Translations under genes and position numbers: made by a program | Assembly: GCA_018524725.1 (NCBI GenBank) | Contig: JAEUWP010000139.1 | Location: 372,001 to 436,000 of the forward strand | Length of the DNA stretch: 64,000 bases | DNA from: Podaxis mareebaensis | Taxonomy: Eukaryota; Basidiomycota; Agaricomycetes; Agaricales; Agaricaceae | Direction: 5' to 3' | The notes under the pieces: model-generated | Seen by the model: only the letters and a program-made list of their open reading frames with translations | Database searches by the model: none | What the model was told of the DNA's origin: nothing | Shown: one piece after another, positions 1 through 11,744 of the stretch | Position numbering within the stretch: position 1 is the stretch's first letter | Layout of the letters: the number at the start of each line of letters is the position of its first letter

Positions 1-1226
1 TCCAGTAGGGGACGTTTCTGAGACCGAACTCCTTCTGGGCGATGGTGACAGCCTGAGGATAGGAGACGTGGGCAACACGTGCAAGGAACTTGTCAACAGT
101 GGCCTTGTTGGCACCCTGTTGAGACAAGGCGTTGGCGAGGGTGGTGGAGAAAAGTTGGAGGTTGGCAGAGGCGATCCACTTGTCCTCGATAACCTGGAGC
201 TCGTCACCGAATTTGCCAGCAGCCTCAGCCTCAACCATGACGGTGTTCAAAGGAGGAAGAGAGGGGTTAGTAGAACCGAGGATGAAGGCATGGTCACGGT
301 CATCGATGTTGGAGGTGATGAGGGTAGCAGCCTCGGAGTCGGTACGGGCAATGGCCAAGTTATCTACACCCATGATATCGAATTGAAGACGGATGGCAAC
401 AAGGCGATTAATGTGCTCCTGGATGGGGACCAACACTTTTCCAGCCATATGACCGCATTTCTTGGTTCCTGGAGCTTGGTCCTCGACGTGAATACCAGCA
501 GCTCCCTTCTCAACGAACATCTTGGCTAGCTTCATGACGGCAGTCAGACCACCGTGACCAGTATCGGCGTCAGCAATAATGGGACGGAGATAGTCGATGA
601 CAGGGGTTTGCGCAAGCTCAGCATCAGACATACGGGAGCGGGCCTCACGTTGCTTGCGATCGTGGAAAAGTTGGGCCATGAACAAGTGCTCGACCTTGTT
701 CGGCACGGTATTGGAGGGATAATCTGTATTCCACTTTAGGACCTCCTTCACATGGGAACGAAAATGTTCAACCCACCAGCAAGATCCGGACCAGGCTCGT
801 TGGTTGAGGAGGCGGTACTCGACGATTGCCATCCAGAAACGTAAACGGTGTCCAGGTATTTTGCCATCTGCGTCACTTGGACGGGGTCAAGCCTATCCAG
901 AGGTAAGCCTTCGTCCAAATGCGTTTCATTAGAATATGACTCACGCCCCGTAGGTATGAGAGGTGGTCCCCCTCTTCGCATGTTCACTGAGCAAGGCCCA
1001 CAGCTTCTTTGCCTGAACGTTGGAGGGATATTCAATCTTGATTGTACCGCGTTTGGAGACGACATCAGCAGCGGTGTAGGGACGCTTGGTCTGAGCAAAG
1101 CGAGGACTCTGAGGAAGGAGACGATGAGGAGGAACATCACCAGGATTACCGGAATGATGAGAATACCTTCCACCACTGTTCAACCTCGGCGACCTCCTGG
1201 GCGAAACGGGCTCTTTCAGCGGACAT
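1..1226 (-). CDS. icl1: Isocitrate lyase, C-terminal end cut by window edge
   Basis: Isocitrate lyase splits isocitrate into glyoxylate and succinate, the first step of the glyoxylate bypass, used for growth on acetate or fatty acids. The start at 1226 reads [19 protein letters not shown], a normal family N-terminus. Further on come [15 protein letters not shown], the block [20 protein letters not shown], and the catalytic signature KKCGHM at 446-463 on the minus strand. The KKCGH form favours isocitrate lyase over methylisocitrate lyase. At least two short introns interrupt the first 500 bases of the gene. The reading frame is still open at position 1, so the C-terminus is missing. A TATA-like element lies about 45 bases upstream of the ATG. 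Identity is very sure; the symbol follows the usual basidiomycete name. Confidence 0.95.
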
Positions 1227-1270
1227 GTTGAGATGGGATATAGGAATGGGTCGTAGAGAGAAACCAGTGG

Positions 1271-1277
1271 TATATAT
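1271..1277 (-). promoter_or_regulatory. TATA-like element upstream of isocitrate lyase
   Basis: An alternating TATATAT run sits about 45 bases before the isocitrate lyase ATG, at a plausible distance for a TATA box. It is judged by sequence and position only. Confidence 0.4.
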
Positions 1278-1858
1278 GATAACTGAATCATACTTTCGCC
1301 TGCTTTCCGGGCCAGTTCCCCGCGGAACATGTGATTTCCCCGAACCAGTCCGGCGCCTGCCGTGCGGACGACTCCAAGTTAAACCCGTCGGCTCCCCTCA
1401 TAATCCCCCATTCGTTTATACTTAAGCCCGCTCTCCCGAGCCCATGCACTGTCAGCCTTGTGGTCGTGTCACAGCCCCTACTGGCGTGTAACCTCACCAT
1501 TCATCCTTTATATACGCATTATCTCCTCAATCCAGGCAACGATTTACCCTCCTAGCATGATCGGAGCGGGTTAATGCGGAATTTCTGCGGTACCGTTGTT
1601 GGACTAGCCAGGCGCTTTTATACGAGTCTGTCGAACGCCAAGCCGGCTTGACCGTACGTATGCCAATCGGAATATCATTAAGTAAACCCAGTCACCTACG
1701 GTGACGACGTCTCGCCTACTCGCCCCTCAAGAATGCGTACTTAGTCACAGGAATCTATTTTAATTGAGGGATCCTCATACCAATCACCGTCGATCACCGT
1801 CGTACACTAACCCAGCCAGACCATAACGAACAACGAATGCTACCATACTCCCTGCAAC
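1278..1858. other. Intergenic: icl1 upstream and ALG7 downstream DNA
   Basis: No gene is recognised. The stretch holds upstream DNA of isocitrate lyase and the downstream flank of ALG7. A small direct repeat (atcaccgtcg twice, near 1783-1803) is the only structure noticed. Confidence 0.6.
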
Positions 1859-3545
1859 CTATTGCACGCCAAAGGTGATGTCAGCGACCCGAAAGCTGAC
1901 CAAGTATATCACGTTTTCACAAACCTGGGAACACATCAACACTTGAACCAGTCGTTTCTCGTTCATCGGACCAAAACGAACGAGGAAGAAATTCAGAATG
2001 GTTAAATTTGTCGCCTCCAGAATTATCCCGCTTGTGGGATGGACGTTAAGTTCCGTCAAACCAATAGCAGCGAGAATGCGGAGAACATATGTCGTCAATT
2101 GTGACGGGGGCTTCTCAAAGAGCACTTTGGAAGGATATAAGAGGTTTGTATCTGCATCAAATCTGTGCGGATCCCGTCACGCTCTTGTCCCTAAAACACT
2201 TATAAACCGGCTCACCTTGGTACCCTGTGCCGAGGGCATGGGACGAGTCCGAACAACTGGGGACAGGAAAGCAGAAAATTGAAAATCTGGGGTATGAAAA
2301 ATAGCAGCAACGTCTTGGAGAAGTGGGCCTGGATTCCGACGACCGCAAATGCCATACCAGTAACATAGCACAATGTGTCACCAGGGAAAGCACGCGCGGG
2401 ATACCTGGGACAAGCTTCAGCTCGGTGGCCTTGAAGGTATGAAAAATAAACCGTACCAATTGTGATATATGAAACCGACGCAAACCGCGACGAGCGGAAG
2501 CATGAAGTAAAGACTGAATAAGTGACGTTCGACTAATTCACGGCTTCCATACGACATGCCAGCACTCCAAACGCCTCCGAACTCAACTTCTGCCTTGTTG
2601 CCGAGCAGGTGGAGAGGAACTCGGAAGTCAATAGGCCACGGAAGATAGAGAAGATCATTTAGGATGACAGACAACGCGATAATGAGCGCCTGGCTGACTT
2701 CTGAACCGTTGATGCCAGCAAGGATGTTGATGCTATTAGTCGCAAAGGTGGACAGCAAGGACATGTATATATAATACAAGGGCCCTGTGCCAAAGATTAG
2801 CATGATTCACAGTAAGGATTGAATAAAATTCCCTTACCAAGGTTGACAAGTGTGCCAAACAATGATCTAAGAGGTAGCGGCACGACGACGTGAGTGTTGC
2901 CTCGTTCGGCATAATAAACCATTAAGAGAGGGACAGAGGCGATTATAGGTATCGGTAGTTTGTGTCTCCATCGAATATCAAAGACGTCGTCAAGGAAGCC
3001 CAACATGGTCGCTGTCAGTAGCGAGAGAAGAGAAGATAGATAGACAGAGAGCTGGAACGACCTTCAGACACAGACGTCATAGTTTGGATGCAGAATGTAC
3101 GCACTTGGTGGTGAGGGAAATCGACGATTTTGATACCTTCTGGTGATTGGGTTGTGCTTGAGCGATGCATTATGGAAGTTGAAAATGCAAACGGGATGAA
3201 AAGCATTAATAGCGAGATGTATACCGCCGCGCATACAAGTCCCATACTTTCTGGACTGGAGATGCTTCAGATTGCCCAAAGGATATAATAAGAACCCGCA
3301 TACATTGGATCACTGTAGACTTTGAGCAAGTCTCGCCCTTTCAGGTTGGCCGCAATGAACACAGGTCCAAGACGCGGTATCAAATGTATGGTTGCCAAGA
3401 AGGCAAAGATGGACATTCCAACTGATGCATACAACGCCGGTAACGGAGGTATAGGATCCAAGAGAGGTCTTGTAACGAACCAGGCTGCTACTGGCACTAG
3501 TCCAACGAGCAGGACTATGGGCAGCGGCCTGGGTTTGAGTGCCAT
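1859..3545 (-). CDS. ALG7: UDP-GlcNAc:dolichyl-phosphate GlcNAc-1-phosphotransferase (ALG7/DPAGT1)
   Basis: ALG7 moves GlcNAc-1-phosphate onto dolichyl phosphate at the ER membrane, the first committed step of N-glycan precursor synthesis and the tunicamycin target. The start at 3545 gives [18 protein letters not shown], a first membrane helix; an in-frame ATG at 3554 is also possible. Family blocks follow in order: [10 protein letters not shown], then IPESMGL restored by splicing (exon ending before GTATGCGGG), then [24 protein letters not shown] with its acidic pair, and [16 protein letters not shown]. The last exon ends [17 protein letters not shown] and then a short tail, as in fungal relatives. 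At least five small introns are present. It diverges from the SET/TAD3 gene across about 207 bases. All hallmark blocks appear intact. Confidence 0.93.
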
Positions 3546-3752
3546 AGTCAACATTGGCGAAGTAGAATGATACTGTGCTTTAGGTGATTAATGCAGAGAC
3601 GGTATTAGAGGCATGGAGAAGAGTAGAAAAGGGTGATTAACGATTGGCGCACGTTTCGGGCGCGAAGGACGTGTCGCTGTCACACGTCGCCTAGTCTCAT
3701 CACGATTTCGCCTCCGGATCACTATGTCGCAAATCTAATCTTGCTCTTTTCT

Positions 3753-5795
3753 ATGTCGAGCTCTACTGAGCTGTCTCCTGGTCCTCAGCATCTCAACACA
3801 ACAGGATGCCTCATTAAGGTCTCTCCGGAAAAGGGCAGAGGTGTTTACGGTATGCCTTTTTTTCTTGGTTGTGTTTCTGCACACCTGATGAACCTCCATT
3901 CCAGCCTCGAAGGCAATCCCACGAAATACCACGGTCGAAGTTAGTCCCGTTTTATTCTTCTCGAAATCGGAGTATGAGGAGCACGGTATTGTATCCACTA
4001 CATTTCTCCTCATCTAGATGCCCCCATACCCATGCATGAAACCCAGGAAAATACACCATTCTTGACCACTATACCTTCACATGGCCAGACGGGCGAATGG
4101 CCCTCGCCTTAGGACTTGGTATGCACTTATAACTCCTAACTCAGACAAGCGGTGACTCATTCGCTCGGCGTATTACCAGGCTCCCTGTTCAACCACTCAG
4201 ATCCTCCAAACGTCTCATTCATCCTTGACACGTCCACGGACTCCATCCGTTACATCACAGCTCGAGATATTGAGCCCGAGGAAGAACTCTGCATCTTTTA
4301 CGGCCACAAACTATGGTTCTCCCCAGTAGGACTTACCGTTGGGGGTCACACCAACCAAATACCCCAAGAAGACCCCAACGATGAGTGGGGCGGCCTATCC
4401 GCTGTCGATTATGACGAATCGGGAGAACCTATGTTTCCCATCAACCCGTTCGCAGAAGGCGATCCAGATGAGCTTATACTCGAGGGAAATTTGCCGTTTA
4501 CAAGATATAAACTGCCTCCTGAAGAAGAAGAGCCTGACAGTGTCAGAACCGGTACGCCTGCCTTCCCACTATCGAAGATTTCTTCTCAGATCCTGTGCCC
4601 CCAGTTCAAGCATGGGTAGTTGACGTCCCCGACCAGAGGCTGATCACAACCCTCCTCAAGTACGCTTCCCTCCTCCATCCTTTCATTTCTCATGACGAAA
4701 TTTTTACTCATAGGTGGCTAAAACAAAGCAACCTCGACACATCCGACCTTGCCCACCTCAAACGCATCCGCAAACAAAACAACACAACTACCTTCCTCAT
4801 CGCACCACAAGCAGCCTTCCCACTCGACCCACCCTCCCTCCCGAGAGATCTGAATCTCTCCTTCCCGTATCTCCACACAGTCCCAGCCTCATCTGCCCTC
4901 ACGCCCATACAACTTAATTTAAAGAATGCACTATGGCCGACGACGTATACTCCACGCCGGAAGGATGAGCAGGAAAAGTGGAGTCGCGGGAAGGCGTCAT
5001 GGGCCTGGGAGGCTATGGAGAAGACGATACAGGCTGCGGTCAAAGCTAGTCGGGATGGGGAGGTGGGTTCCCAACATCCTATGTTACTTTCGCAATTAGT
5101 GATTTTCCGTTACGTTTTCGCTCACTTCTTCCCATCCCTCGACATTTTCCTGACTACTGTTCACCTCGGACTCCTACAACTCCCGACCACAGTTTCCCAT
5201 TGCTGCGCATATCCCTGCTCCTTACGAAGAAGCATCGTCCATGGGAAACCAGGGGTTACAACAATCACAAGAGACCCCGAAGGAATTCACGGCACTCGAC
5301 ACCCGAAAATCAGCTAACCACCCACTCCGTCACGCAGTGATCAATGCTATCCGAAAAATCGCTGATTTCCATGCCTCGGCCTCGACATTATCAAATGGTA
5401 AAGACGAATCAGATGTCCCAAAATCACGGGGAGAAAGCCCTGCGGATGGTCTAGTTCCCCCGCAAAAAGGGTCAAACTACCTCCTAACCTCTTTGACGAT
5501 GTTCGTGACCCACGAGCCATGCGTCATGTGCAGTATGGCACTCCTTCACTCTCGAGTCAAAGAAGTCATCTATCTCCGCTCGATGCCTCTAACGGGCGCT
5601 TGCGGAAGTATAGCTTGTCTTCCAACGTTGAAAGGCGTCAACCACCGATACTCTATCGCTCAGTGGAAGCAGGACAGAAATCAAAGAAATAGCATTGATA
5701 CCACCACGGGGCAGGGTAACGCTACGCATACAGTAGGCATGGAAAATGCAAAGGTCGATAGTCTTCTCGACATTGAGATAACAATGGATGCATGA
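3753..5795 (+). CDS. TAD3: SET-domain protein fused to tRNA adenosine deaminase subunit TAD3
   Basis: Seven exons can be joined in frame: 3753-3849, 3905-3985, 4047-4118, 4180-4551, 4590-4659, 4714-5062, 5193-5795, giving 547 residues. Residues about 20-130 are a SET fold: GRGVYASKAIPRNTTVEV, then LFNHSDPPNVSF (N88, H89), then EEELCIFYGHKLWF (Y124). Residues about 215-535 match TAD3/ADAT3, the structural partner of TAD2 that makes inosine at tRNA position 34. The deaminase motif HPLRHAV (394-396) has Val where active deaminases have Glu, the known TAD3 trait, and the zinc cysteines are in PCVMC (457, 460). The 38-base intron at the junction keeps one frame, so a fused polypeptide is predicted. 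Whether the SET half methylates anything is unknown. Confidence 0.88.
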
Positions 5796-6064
5796 AAGTA
5801 ATTGCAACGACAGCACGGGGGGGAAGGTGGACAAGACGATAGTTCAGGCACGAAGCCAATCAGTGAGAGGAAACAAAAGAGACAACGCATAGAGCGTTGG
5901 CTATTAGAGCGTGAGGGAGCCGTACAAAGGAAACTACAGACGAGGAGACCGTTGCGCGGCAGGCTGCCATTGCTTAGACTTGACAACTTCCAGAAGAGCA
6001 TCGTCAGACAAGTTGCGGAAGAGAGTATTTTCGTCGACACCCTACAATTATAAATAAAAAAATC

Positions 6065-8145
6065 TCAGTATGTCTTACGACCAAAGTCCAAGAAGACACC
6101 CACATCTTTCTGGGCAGCACGGATGACAGCAAGAGCAATCTGAGCAGAAATATCACGAATGCGTGCAAGACGAGGATACACGAGATCCGCATCCTTCTCC
6201 TCCGGTGTCAGGGAGGCAGAAAGGGCGATGGAAGCCTGTTCGACCATAGAGTCTGTAACATGCCTTGCCTTGGAAAGAATCGCGCCCAACCCCAATCCGG
6301 GGAAGATGTACATATTGTTGCCTTGCCCTGGCTCATATGTCTTGCCACCAAAGTCAACGGGTTTGTATGGGCTGCCAGGAGCGAACACGACAGAGCCATT
6401 CGTCCTAGAGGGCGATCATGAGATTTTATATGCGCATTAAAGGAGCAGTCGACGTACCATTTGATAGCGTCAGCATAGTCGACCTCACAAAGAGAAACGG
6501 GGTTGGAGAGAGGGAAGATAATAGGACGCTTGTTCAGGGAAGCCATGAGTTTCACCGCCTCTTCTGAGAATGCATTCTGTTTCAAGATCAGGCTTGGCAT
6601 TAGATCAGTGGGCAGGAAATTTGGCCTACTCGAATAGTGCTGAGGCCAAGGAGAGCGGTAGGCTTGACGTAGCTGATGATGTCGACCAGATTGGTCAAGG
6701 GAGGTCCGCTGTAGTCAGTGCGCGCGAAGTCTAATTTCAGGGTGTTAGGACGCTGCCAACTGATGCAAGCGGTTACGAACAAATCTTGTGTTCTTGTAAG
6801 CCCTTCCTGTCTGCAGTGATAAGGCCCTTCGAGTCGACAGTCTACAGGGGTTCGTTAGAATCACAAATGAAAAGTTGGGGAGTACTGACGTAAATCTTCC
6901 GTTTGGCCTCCTCTTCAGTCAACCCAAGGAGAGTAAAGAAGGACACAAGCTGTTTAGCGACTCCAATACCAGCGGAACCAGCACCGAAGAAGAGGATACG
7001 CTGTTCCTCCAGGCAAGTACCAGCGGCCTGCGAGGCAATTTTCGCTGCGTTGATGAAGCCTGAAAGAACGACGGCACCTGAATTAGAACGAATCAGAATA
7101 GTCAGCACCAAAGCCAAGGATTTCTCGACCACGAGCCCGAAGATCTTACCTGTCCCTTGGATCTGCACGTGAAATTCGACTTCAGATCGTGGGGACAGCG
7201 TCGGACTGAACACAAAATACGTACATCATCGTTGAACACGCGGTACTTTGATCTGAACATATCCAGATATCTGAACGCGTTATCCGTGGAGAAGTCCTCG
7301 AACTGGACGAGAAGCTGAGGGAAGACGTCCTTCATGGCATCAATGAATTCCTGCATGAAGACATCCATCTAATCCAAACAGTCAGGCTCCAGACAGATCT
7401 CGCGAGCGGTATATTTTACCTCCTTCGTATCGGGACGCTTGCAGCGCACACCCAGATAAAGGGGATCGTCAAGGAATTTTTTGGTATTGGTACCAAGATC
7501 AAGGCAGATTGGAAGAGTGGTGGACGGTTTAATACCAGCACCGGCAATGTATAAATCCCTAAAGGGGCTGGATCAGCAAATAAGTCAGGCAGAACAAGGG
7601 GATCTTACAGCTTTCCAATGGCAATAGGTAGGCCATTCGCGCCGAGGTCGCCCAGACCAAGAATCCGAGAGCCTAGAATCCGAAAATGGTTAACCAGAGA
7701 AAGGGGGTGAGCGAAATTTATACGACCATCAGTCACGACCGCAATCCTAGCTGCAGCACCTGCAGGCCATGTGCGGAGGACGTCTCGAATGTGGCCCTTG
7801 TGCTCAATCGATACATAAAGACCCTCGGGACGTCGCCAAATATGCGAGTAATTCGAGCATGCATCGCCGACCTGAAGTGAATGTCAATTACACGGATCAG
7901 GGACAGGAGAATATGGAATATACAGTCGGAGTATAAAGGATAGGGATAAGTTCCAGCATGTTGGCGAGGAGAACTTCGTAGAAGAGGATGGGGTCGCGCT
8001 CCTTGAGGCCGCTGAGGTAGATGTACTTCTCAAGGCCGGTGGTCTTGCTTCGAAGTTGAAGAAGGCATCGCTGATGATGGTCAGTATTGAAGAAATAAGG
8101 GGGAATGCGGGGTGCGATGGCAGAACCGACAGCGACGAGAGACAT
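6065..8145 (-). CDS. Malic enzyme (malate dehydrogenase, decarboxylating)
   Basis: Oxidative decarboxylation of malate to pyruvate with reduction of NAD(P). Recognised blocks in order: [18 protein letters not shown], then PILYTPTVG restored by splicing, [50 protein letters not shown], the dinucleotide fold [19 protein letters not shown], and [16 protein letters not shown] near the end. There are about nine introns. The start at 8145 is supported by a TATA box about 45 bases upstream. Only about 27 residues precede the first conserved block, so the usual N-terminal segment with the KGTAF-type motif is absent, and no obvious mitochondrial presequence is seen. Cofactor choice (NAD or NADP) cannot be settled by eye. 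Confidence 0.93.
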
Positions 8146-8189
8146 TGCGTAAGGTTAGAAGGTTAGAGACGGCTGAGACTGGTGTGGGG

Positions 8190-8197
8190 TATTTATA
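8190..8197 (-). promoter_or_regulatory. TATA box of malic enzyme gene
   Basis: On the minus strand this reads TATAAATA, 45 bases before the malic enzyme ATG at 8145, followed by a pyrimidine-rich stretch. A CCAAT sequence at 8294-8298 lies further upstream. Together they support 8145 as the true start. Confidence 0.6.
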
Positions 8198-8510
8198 CTT
8201 GGGGGCAGAACTGAAAGTAGGCTTTTGAAGCTTCAAAATTCGAGATCTATTGACTGCCTTGGGATACACATGTGAATTGGGAACATTGGATAGCCAATCG
8301 AACCCCCGGCTGTGTGCCTCACCTGAGTCACCTCCTTTCCTCCCCACTTGTATTCCAACATTCTACTTCCTTTCTCGGACACCGGGACTCCGCCACCAAT
8401 CACGGAACAAGCCTTTCCGCTCGAGTGCTACATTATTAGGGCATTTCAATAGCCAGTAACAACAAAACGTGAATCTGAGATAAGTCTCATTCGGTCGACC
8501 AATATATCCT

Positions 8511-9137
8511 TCACCACATCTCGCGCCTCTTCCTGCGAATAGCTTGCACCAGCGAGTGTCTTTCGCTCCATTTCGAGCGTGCTTCTGCGTGCTCCGCCTC
8601 CGTCCTTCTCACGATCTCCTTCCGTTTCTTCACGTTCAGAGGTGCAACCATTGACACGAACGACCGTGTTACATTGAACATCCTCGCCAATTCACCTCTT
8701 GAATATTTCTCCGGATCAGTTTCCCGCAGCTCGCGAATCTTCGCGACGACTTCGTCCGAGGCGCGTTCTGGGACCTGCTTTTGCAGTCCTGGTCGAGCGA
8801 ATGGCGGTAGGGGCCCATCCACGGGCATGACACGGCCTGCAAGGAGTGGAGATGCGGGGGAGGTGGTATATGAATGTGGTGTGGCAGCTGAAGGAGGTGG
8901 CCGGTGGATGAAGGTCAAGTTCTCGTCTTCAAGTGTTGTGACGGCCGCCTTCGGGTTGTTGACCAATGGGTCAGGTGCGTGGTATGCCGGTCGCTCTGCA
9001 GTGCCAGGTTTGGGGCGAGGAAATTTACTCGCGTGCTTGGTTGCATACCCGCGAGCAAGCGGCTGTGATATCGACAAGGCTCGACTGAAGTTCATGGTGT
9101 CGGTGATGCACCTTGCAACTGGTCTCAAAAATGTCAT
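8511..9137 (-). CDS. MRPL20: Mitochondrial large-subunit ribosomal protein mL58 (MRP-L20 family)
   Basis: Fungal-specific protein of the mitochondrial large ribosomal subunit. The chosen start gives MTFLRPVARCITDTMNFSRA, an arginine-rich, acid-free leader typical of a matrix presequence; an in-frame upstream start is possible. The diagnostic C-terminal part has KIRELRETDPEKYSRGELAR, then MFNVTRSFVSMVAPL, a short helix-turn-helix-like element shared by this family, and a very basic end, RRKRREMW. One open frame with no intron needed, about 208 residues, normal for the family. The middle is proline-rich and probably an extended rRNA-binding segment. It lies upstream of the malic enzyme gene on the same strand. 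Confidence 0.85.
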   Translation of the reverse strand: MTFLRPVARCITDTMNFSRALSISQPLARGYATKHASKFPRPKPGTAERPAYHAPDPLVNNPKAAVTTLEDENLTFIHRPPPSAATPHSYTTSPASPLLAGRVMPVDGPLPPFARPGLQKQVPERASDEVVAKIRELRETDPEKYSRGELARMFNVTRSFVSMVAPLNVKKRKEIVRRTEAEHAEARSKWSERHSLVQAIRRKRREMW

Positions 9138-9206
9138 GGACAGTTTCCCACGAGTCTGCAGTTCCCCAATGTCACGGGATCGTAAAGTCACCCCAAGCAG
9201 GTACAA

Positions 9207-9961
9207 TCGTACAAAATACTGCCATTTAATCTACAAGCGGATGGATTTACTGGTTTCTGCATGACCATTTCAGGAGCATTCTCCCAATTGCATGGCAGGT
9301 CGTGCCGACACCTGCCGACACCCGGTCAAATCAACGCTATCGGTCGTGATGCATGAAGAGTCGGAATTTGTATTTCGTCATTTTCACAACCGTCCAACTT
9401 GAGTCCAGACCATCCACCAAGCCCTTCTTTCCCGATGCGTGGCCGCCCCTCCGCGAGTACGCATGGATGACCCAACTCACTAGGGATCGAATTAACACTT
9501 CAGGTAGTCAGTCCTAAGTGAAACTGCATATACCTTCCATCGCCTCTAAGGGACCTACCAACTTGATGTAAATGATTGTCCTCATTGGTAGACCTGCCAT
9601 CACGCTGCAGGAACAAGTTCAGGCGGAAAGTTTCGAATATGACTAGCTAAACTTATCCCCAGTGTGAACTGTCAATGGATCTTTGGTACAAACTGTGGCT
9701 GCCTTGGCCTTGCATAGGTCCCGCACTGCCGCATCCCAATTGTTACACAGCATCATAGCAGAGGAAGCAAACATATCGCACGGAAAATCTGTTGTAACAC
9801 GTCATGCCGTACTTCTCTATATCTCGAGTATGATCTAGGCCAGGCACACAGCTCTGATGCTCTTCCAGCTCCAAGTACAGCAACACCAATAACACCACTG
9901 CGTTTTCAAATACAGCGAAAACATCCTGTCCCCATCCACCAACAGAGATGCCTGCCCGTTT
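9207..9961. other. Intergenic, no gene recognised
   Basis: No coding frame of note on either strand. A short direct repeat (tgccgacacc, near 9303-9325) is present. The first part is presumably the upstream region of the mL58 gene. Confidence 0.5.
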
Positions 9962-11744
9962 TTACTCAACCAGACGAACAATTTTCGTGATTAACGCGTT
10001 TGCAAGATCAACTCTGTTAGGACTGTCGAGACAGAGAACTCGAAGATCCGTGATTGACTGTTCCGAACAATAATGCTTGATATCGCTTTGTTCTATTGAC
10101 GATCTAGGCCGCATGCCCTCTTCACCTCCCTCAAAATCATACAAATCTGGTTTCCATTAGAATTCCAGCCAAATGGCACAACATAAGGAACAAACCGGCC
10201 TTCAAGCTGTCTTTCCCCCTGAGTTCTTTCCAGCCAATGCAACCCGAGTCTGACGCATGTCGTCTCCCAGGTTTTGTGATACCCCCCGAACAGCCAACTT
10301 TGATCAATGACACACCGCATCTCTGGCGGCACATGGAAAGGGCCGAGAACCCACATGTTTTTTGGAATGCCAAATATAACAATAATGATGGGCCAACAAC
10401 GTCAGATGTAGGGTTATGTCCAAGCGAAATAGACTGCTGCAAGCAGCAAGAGCAAATCTTAGAGAAGCCCTCAGTCTCCGATTTGTTCAAACGCTAGAGA
10501 CTCGGACGCAATCGGTCCCGACCCAGCATCCGCCACAAGGACAGTCACCTCATTAGTCGCTCCTAATTCCCTAAACCCTCCCACAATCAAAGTCTTGCCA
10601 GTTTCCACCTGCAGCCTCACCGAGCCCATAGACATTTTTAGCTAGTCTCACCTCGTCCCGTGTACGCCTCGAGATGCCTGTGGTTCCAGCCGACCTGTCT
10701 TCTGTTGTCCTCCACTGCCCCAATCAGTGGCTGGGCGTTGATTGAGTTCACAGCAACCGCCCGCACCATCTGTGGGTAGGCGGTATTTCTGAAGTTTCTT
10801 TGCTTGGTTTGTCTCAGGGTGACAATCCAGGTGATCCCCGCATACCAATTACTGTTGTCCCATCCTATCGGAGCTCCTATCATCAGAAAGATCAAAGTGC
10901 CGAAGCTTTCCAAACACCCAGAAGACAAAAATACCAATCTCTTTTTAATACTCGGCATTGAGCCCCCTTAACACAGCCAATACACAGCTTCTGCGCTACA
11001 CCTCGATCTCTAAATGACAGGTTTCATGGAAGCCATCTGGTTTGGGTGTTCTAGACACAAAAATCGGCCGCTTTGTTCGCTTCGTCCGTTGGAGAAAATA
11101 GACACCTTGATCATTTAACGTTGCCGACATCAGCCTGCCCAATGATATACCGAGGCCTGATTTCATATGCTCATTCTTCAAACTCCAGTATGCCACACTA
11201 GGTCACACTTACAACTGTCACAGTTATATAATTGCGAGGCAATCACAGCCCATAGTTTCTTTAATTTCTTTCGGATGCCGTTAACGACACAAGTCCCATG
11301 CGGAGCGACCCAGAAATACTCGACAAAGTACCCACGAATTTAATGAAACTGATTCCATCAATTCATAGACCCGAAGTTCTCAAAAAAGCACTTCTTGTAA
11401 ATATGAATGAGCCAACTATTCCTACAATGCAGCAGAACGATATGTAGTTCAGAGAAGCCAGTAATTTTATCCGAGGACCCGGCGGAGCCTACATTCATGG
11501 CGCTGCTAATATCTTAAATGACAGCCCATAACGCTCATCTCATTCCAGGGCCGAGTTAGTTAATTCTTGTTAGTTAAACAAATTTGACATTAGAATAGTT
11601 CAATATACGTACTGCGCAGTATGCAATGTTCTCGTAAACACCGCCAAATCTGTCCCCGTAAATCCCTGGACCGATAGCATTGTCTCTTCGGTAAAAAAAA
11701 AAAATAGGTGCGAGTCCCGAAACGAAGTACGCGGGATTTGGCAT
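9962..11744 (-). other. Possible fragmented gene, unresolved
   Basis: Several minus-strand frames look partly coding but I cannot join them into a protein or match a family. From upstream to downstream they include MPNPAYFVSGLAP at 11744, a hydrophobic piece NYISFCCIVGIVG near 11430, YFWVAPHGTCVV near 11325, GTLIFLMIGAPIGWDNSNW near 10880, and an end at 9962. The spacing would suit a multi-exon membrane protein like the one at 19.3-21.6 kb, but conserved blocks of DUF6533 or DUF6534 are not visible. It may be a decayed copy or chance frames. Confidence 0.2.

Noticed and set aside
6065..8145. Malic enzyme as two separate genes
   Set aside because: All blocks are in order on one strand and the intervening gaps have intron borders.
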